A stretch of DNA of 64,000 nt from Chryseobacterium sp. (lineage in GTDB: Bacteria > Bacteroidota > Bacteroidia > Flavobacteriales > Weeksellaceae): assembly GCA_027492795.1 (NCBI GenBank), contig JAPUEB010000020.1:1-64000 (forward strand), read 5' to 3'. A model generated the notes under the pieces. The model searched no databases. It saw only the letters and a list, made by a program, of their open reading frames with translations, and had not been told where the DNA came from. Each line of letters begins with the position of its first letter. The stretch's first letter is position 1. Below are positions 61,075-64,000 of the stretch, piece after piece. Made by a program: the position numbers and the translations under genes.

Positions 61075-63783
61075 TTATTGCTTATTCTGTTTTTCTGTTA
61101 CTTGTATAGTAGTACCCTGCGAACTGGAATACATATGGAGGTTGAAGCCTGCTTCCTTTGCCCTTTCTTTCATATTCTTTAGACCGTTGCCCTCATTTCT
61201 TTCTTGCATGAATCCTTTTCCGTTATCTTTTATTAGGATGGAGATGCGTTCGTGGCTCTCTATTTGAAATTCAGCAATTGTGGCTTCAGAATGTTTTAGA
61301 ATATTGTGAAAAGCTTCCTGAAGTATCCTGAAAAGTGCTATAGCAACCGTGGGGTCAAGTCTTCGGTTGTTGAAAATATCTTCTGCAAATTTGATTTTTA
61401 TCTTGGAGTCGCTTCCAGTAATTTTCTGCACATAACTCATGAAGTTATCAAAAAAACTATCGAGGCTGGTTTCTCTTGAGGATAACACCCAAATCGTTTG
61501 TCGAAGAAGGCTCATGATATAGGTTGCAGTCTCCCTAATATCGTCTAATTTTTGGGTTTCGCATTTTCCCTCAAAATTAATCTTCATCTGATCCACTTTG
61601 TTGATGAGGCTTGTAGTGTAAGCCCCTATATTATCGTGTAAATCTCTACTGATTCTTTTTCGTTCCTGCTCAAGATTTTTTTGCAGCTGAATCAGTTGAA
61701 GCCTATGATGAAATTTTTTGCGATAATAGTTGTAAAAGACAGCTCCAAAAATAGATACTAAAAAAAGTATACTGCACAAAATAAACCAAAACCGAAGATA
61801 AAAGTGCGGCAATACCTGAAGTAAAAACTCCTTTGGATAAACTTTTTCATATCCGTCCGAATTAAGTGTTTTTACACGTATATTGTATTTTCCATAATCT
61901 AAATGGTGAAATCTTAAAACCCTGTCGTCCGGAAAGACACTCCAATTTCCACCGTTCGTCTGATAGTAATACTGCGTTTTGTCCAGAAGGTCATTATCTA
62001 CCGATTTGAAATGTATTTCTGTGAGAAAATTATCTGCCGAGAGTTTAATTTGATGTTCTTTTCCTATATTTTTGTCATCTACCATTACCTTTTCCAAAAA
62101 TGGTTCCGCAGGTTTCGTGTTTGGAAAAATCTGGTTGAGATTGATAATAGAGAAGTTGTCTTCCGTTGCTATTGCAAGCTCGTCAAGCGTTTTCCAATAA
62201 ATACTTTTGATGATGTGGTTTTCTTTATCCCCGAAAATATTGAGCGATCCCAAAGGTTTCAGCACATTTCCTGTTTTTTTCAGAATCATTTTATCGGTTA
62301 CGAGCCAAAGATCATCTTTTTGCGAACGGAAGATAATTTTCACTGAATTTCCGCTAAAACCATCTTTCTCGGTAAAGTTTTTCACAATTTTGCCTTTTAC
62401 CATCGCCGAAAGTCCTTTTTTGTGCCCTACCCAAAGCGTATCTGTTTCGCCGTAGGTAAAGGAAATGTTGTTACTTAAAAGCCCATCTTTTTTGCTGTAA
62501 TTTTTGATGAATTTTAGATTTTTATCGAGTAAAGAAAAACCAGATTCATAGGAAGTTATCACAAATGTGCTGTCATGGTTTTGGAAGAAATTTTCAATAT
62601 TGTTGAAAACAGGATACTTATAATTTTTAAAATTTTTGTCCTCAGAACGATAAACACCGTTTCCATAGGACGAAAACAAAATTTTGTCTTCAAATTTCCG
62701 TATTTTGGATATTCCTGTTCCTAATGCATAGTTTTTGATGTGCTTCAGGCTATTATTAATGATTTTATATTCATCCAAACCTCCGAAAGAACCTAAATAA
62801 AGTTTGTCTTTTTCTATAAAAAACGTTAACGCATCTTTTCTTACAAAAATTTTGGCGAGGAGCTGCTTTCTGTCCATAATATAAACATAGCCGTCTGACA
62901 GAAGATAATATTTCCCAGCTTCGTAGTTAATAGCACGAACTTTCAGATTTTGTAGAGGGAAAATTCTGCGGTTATTGTGAGAACGCATTATGGAAATACC
63001 GCCTCCAAATGATGAAAAATAAATATCTCCTTCTTTTGTTTTCAAGAAATCCGAAACCAAATTGCTTCCTAATCCGTTTTTTTCATTGATGGTGTCGTAT
63101 ATTTCTCGGTCTTTATATCTTGCAATCCCTTTTCCATAAAATACCTCATAACTCCATCTGCCATTTTTTACCTTTTTGGGTCGCAGTTGGCTATTAGTGT
63201 CGAAAAGTTTTACCTTTTTCCCATTTTCATATAAAAAATAGTCGTTTGTTTTATTTCCATCATTATTTTCCGCCGTCACTTTGCATAACGATTTTAGATT
63301 TTTGTTATGCACAGCAAAAAAATTATTTTCATTTCTGATGAGAAAATAATTGGGTTCTAAAGGCGATTTAAAAATGTAAACTCCTGAGGGTTTTGGTCCG
63401 AAGTTTTTATAATTGATAGTAATTTTCTTCCTAACCGTATCGAAATAGAAAAGTCCTTTTTCTGAAAGGTAAATGAAAAGTCCTTTATTGCCGTCCGGAA
63501 CAATTTGGTTGATATAGTTTCCGGGCAATCCCGAATCTGCATCATAGGTAACGAACTTTCCGTTGGCATATTTTACCAGTCCTTTATCTGTTCCCAGCCA
63601 AATGAAGCCATCCTTATCCTGAACTATAGAAAAAATATAATTGCTGGGAAGTCCTTGGTTTTCGGTAATGCTCTCTACAATTGCAGCTTGTTGTGCTGAA
63701 GTAAATACAAAACAAAATCCTGAAATGAGCAGAAGCGATTTCAGAAGTTTTTTTCTAAAAGAACAATGTAATTTTTTAACCAA
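61075..63783 (-). CDS. Two-component regulator propeller sensor histidine kinase
   Basis: The 902-residue kinase has a signal peptide (about 1-31). Two-component regulator propeller repeats (SIVQDKDGFIWLGTDKGL and many further blades, about 35-560) and a Y_Y_Y domain (about 590-660, YYYQTNGGNWSVF...YNIRVKTLN) form the periplasmic sensor. A membrane helix (FYLRFWFILCSILFLVSIFG) leads to HisKA_3 (ISRDLHDNIGAYTTSLINK) and a C-terminal HATPase (IKDNGKGFMQERNEGNGLKN). Unlike hybrid polysaccharide-utilisation sensors it has no fused regulator; response regulator 2 follows directly. Confidence 0.92.
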   Translation of the reverse strand: MVKKLHCSFRKKLLKSLLLISGFCFVFTSAQQAAIVESITENQGLPSNYIFSIVQDKDGFIWLGTDKGLVKYANGKFVTYDADSGLPGNYINQIVPDGNKGLFIYLSEKGLFYFDTVRKKITINYKNFGPKPSGVYIFKSPLEPNYFLIRNENNFFAVHNKNLKSLCKVTAENNDGNKTNDYFLYENGKKVKLFDTNSQLRPKKVKNGRWSYEVFYGKGIARYKDREIYDTINEKNGLGSNLVSDFLKTKEGDIYFSSFGGGISIMRSHNNRRIFPLQNLKVRAINYEAGKYYLLSDGYVYIMDRKQLLAKIFVRKDALTFFIEKDKLYLGSFGGLDEYKIINNSLKHIKNYALGTGISKIRKFEDKILFSSYGNGVYRSEDKNFKNYKYPVFNNIENFFQNHDSTFVITSYESGFSLLDKNLKFIKNYSKKDGLLSNNISFTYGETDTLWVGHKKGLSAMVKGKIVKNFTEKDGFSGNSVKIIFRSQKDDLWLVTDKMILKKTGNVLKPLGSLNIFGDKENHIIKSIYWKTLDELAIATEDNFSIINLNQIFPNTKPAEPFLEKVMVDDKNIGKEHQIKLSADNFLTEIHFKSVDNDLLDKTQYYYQTNGGNWSVFPDDRVLRFHHLDYGKYNIRVKTLNSDGYEKVYPKEFLLQVLPHFYLRFWFILCSILFLVSIFGAVFYNYYRKKFHHRLQLIQLQKNLEQERKRISRDLHDNIGAYTTSLINKVDQMKINFEGKCETQKLDDIRETATYIMSLLRQTIWVLSSRETSLDSFFDNFMSYVQKITGSDSKIKIKFAEDIFNNRRLDPTVAIALFRILQEAFHNILKHSEATIAEFQIESHERISILIKDNGKGFMQERNEGNGLKNMKERAKEAGFNLHMYSSSQGTTIQVTEKQNKQ

Positions 63784-63834
63784 TTTACTTGTTTGAAAGA
63801 CTTTGGTTAAAATTAGTAATTTTTTTAAAGAAAT

Positions 63835-64000
63835 TTATTCTTTTTTTCCGATGTCGTTAATTTCATCTGTAGCAAAGACTAGTTTTTTATTAACAAAATA
63901 TGCAACTGTTAATAATAAAGACATTAAAGCGATGAAACCAAAAATATAACCTAATGTGTAAGGAATATCTTTAGAACCATCCATTTTAGGGATAAATTTT
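63835..64000 (-). CDS. C-terminal part of a membrane protein, cut by the window edge
   Basis: On the minus strand an open frame enters from the edge and stops at 63835. The visible 55 residues include one hydrophobic helix (YTLGYIFGFIALMSLLLTVA), preceded by KFIPKMDGSKDIP and followed by a charged tail ending NDIGKKE. It reads like the last helix of a transporter, but the family cannot be named from this piece. Confidence 0.6.
   Translation of the reverse strand, partial: KFIPKMDGSKDIPYTLGYIFGFIALMSLLLTVAYFVNKKLVFATDEINDIGKKE

Overview
The window is low-GC chromosomal DNA from a Bacteroidota, most likely the family Weeksellaceae (Chryseobacterium/Kaistella-like). The evidence is a PorT gene of the type IX secretion system (T9SS) beside menG, a cell-surface protein with a T9SS type A C-terminal sorting domain, many TAnnTTTG -7 promoter boxes typical of Bacteroidetes sigma factors, and lipoproteins with short Cys lipoboxes. 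No rRNA, tRNA, CRISPR array, phage or insertion-sequence gene was seen.

Layout. 0.1-3.4 kb: porT, menG, a membrane-anchored protein and a divergent ketoacyl-ACP synthase III. 3.4-10.8 kb: metallophosphoesterase, deacetylase-like protein, threonine dehydrogenase, gamma-glutamyltransferase, SRPBCC protein, lipid kinase, RsiV-like lipoprotein. 10.9-15.9 kb: gyrB, a double-OmpA protein and lysS. 16.2-18.5 kb: a PAP2 phosphatase overlapping an EptA-like transferase, a likely lipid A-modifying pair. 18.7-22.9 kb: antiporter, flavin reductase, TerC, hydrolase.

23.1-33.8 kb: two paralogous M13 metallopeptidase lipoproteins flank an AT-rich accessory segment of opposite orientation. It holds a beta-barrel protein, a membrane protein, a tightly coupled GNAT / ATP-grasp ligase / class A beta-lactamase-like hydrolase cassette, a frameshifted trypsin-like protease, an EamA exporter and a secreted protein. 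The cassette looks like a small amide or peptide metabolite pathway that I cannot assign to a known product.

37.4-44.7 kb: a sulfur-handling region with a Crp/Fnr regulator, rhodanese, DsrE-like protein, TusE/DsrC protein, sulfide:quinone oxidoreductase-like flavoprotein, a DUF3365 haem lipoprotein and a TauE/SafE exporter. Two promoters here carry TGTAAC-type inverted repeats at exactly the same distance (21 nt) from their -7 boxes. A weaker site precedes the rhodanese gene. This suggests a Crp/Fnr-controlled regulon. A GH53 galactanase and PnuC are interspersed.

45.4-51.4 kb: dapF, mltG, a TonB-dependent-receptor-like barrel and galE. 51.8-55.4 kb: a T9SS-secreted Ig-repeat protein and a SUMF1-fold protein. 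55.7-63.8 kb: a signalling cluster of three histidine kinases and two NarL-type response regulators. The right edge cuts the C-terminus of a membrane protein.

Intergenic regions are rich in palindromic repeats. One family has inserted in frame into the SRPBCC coding sequence and another supplies the last codons of the flavoprotein gene.
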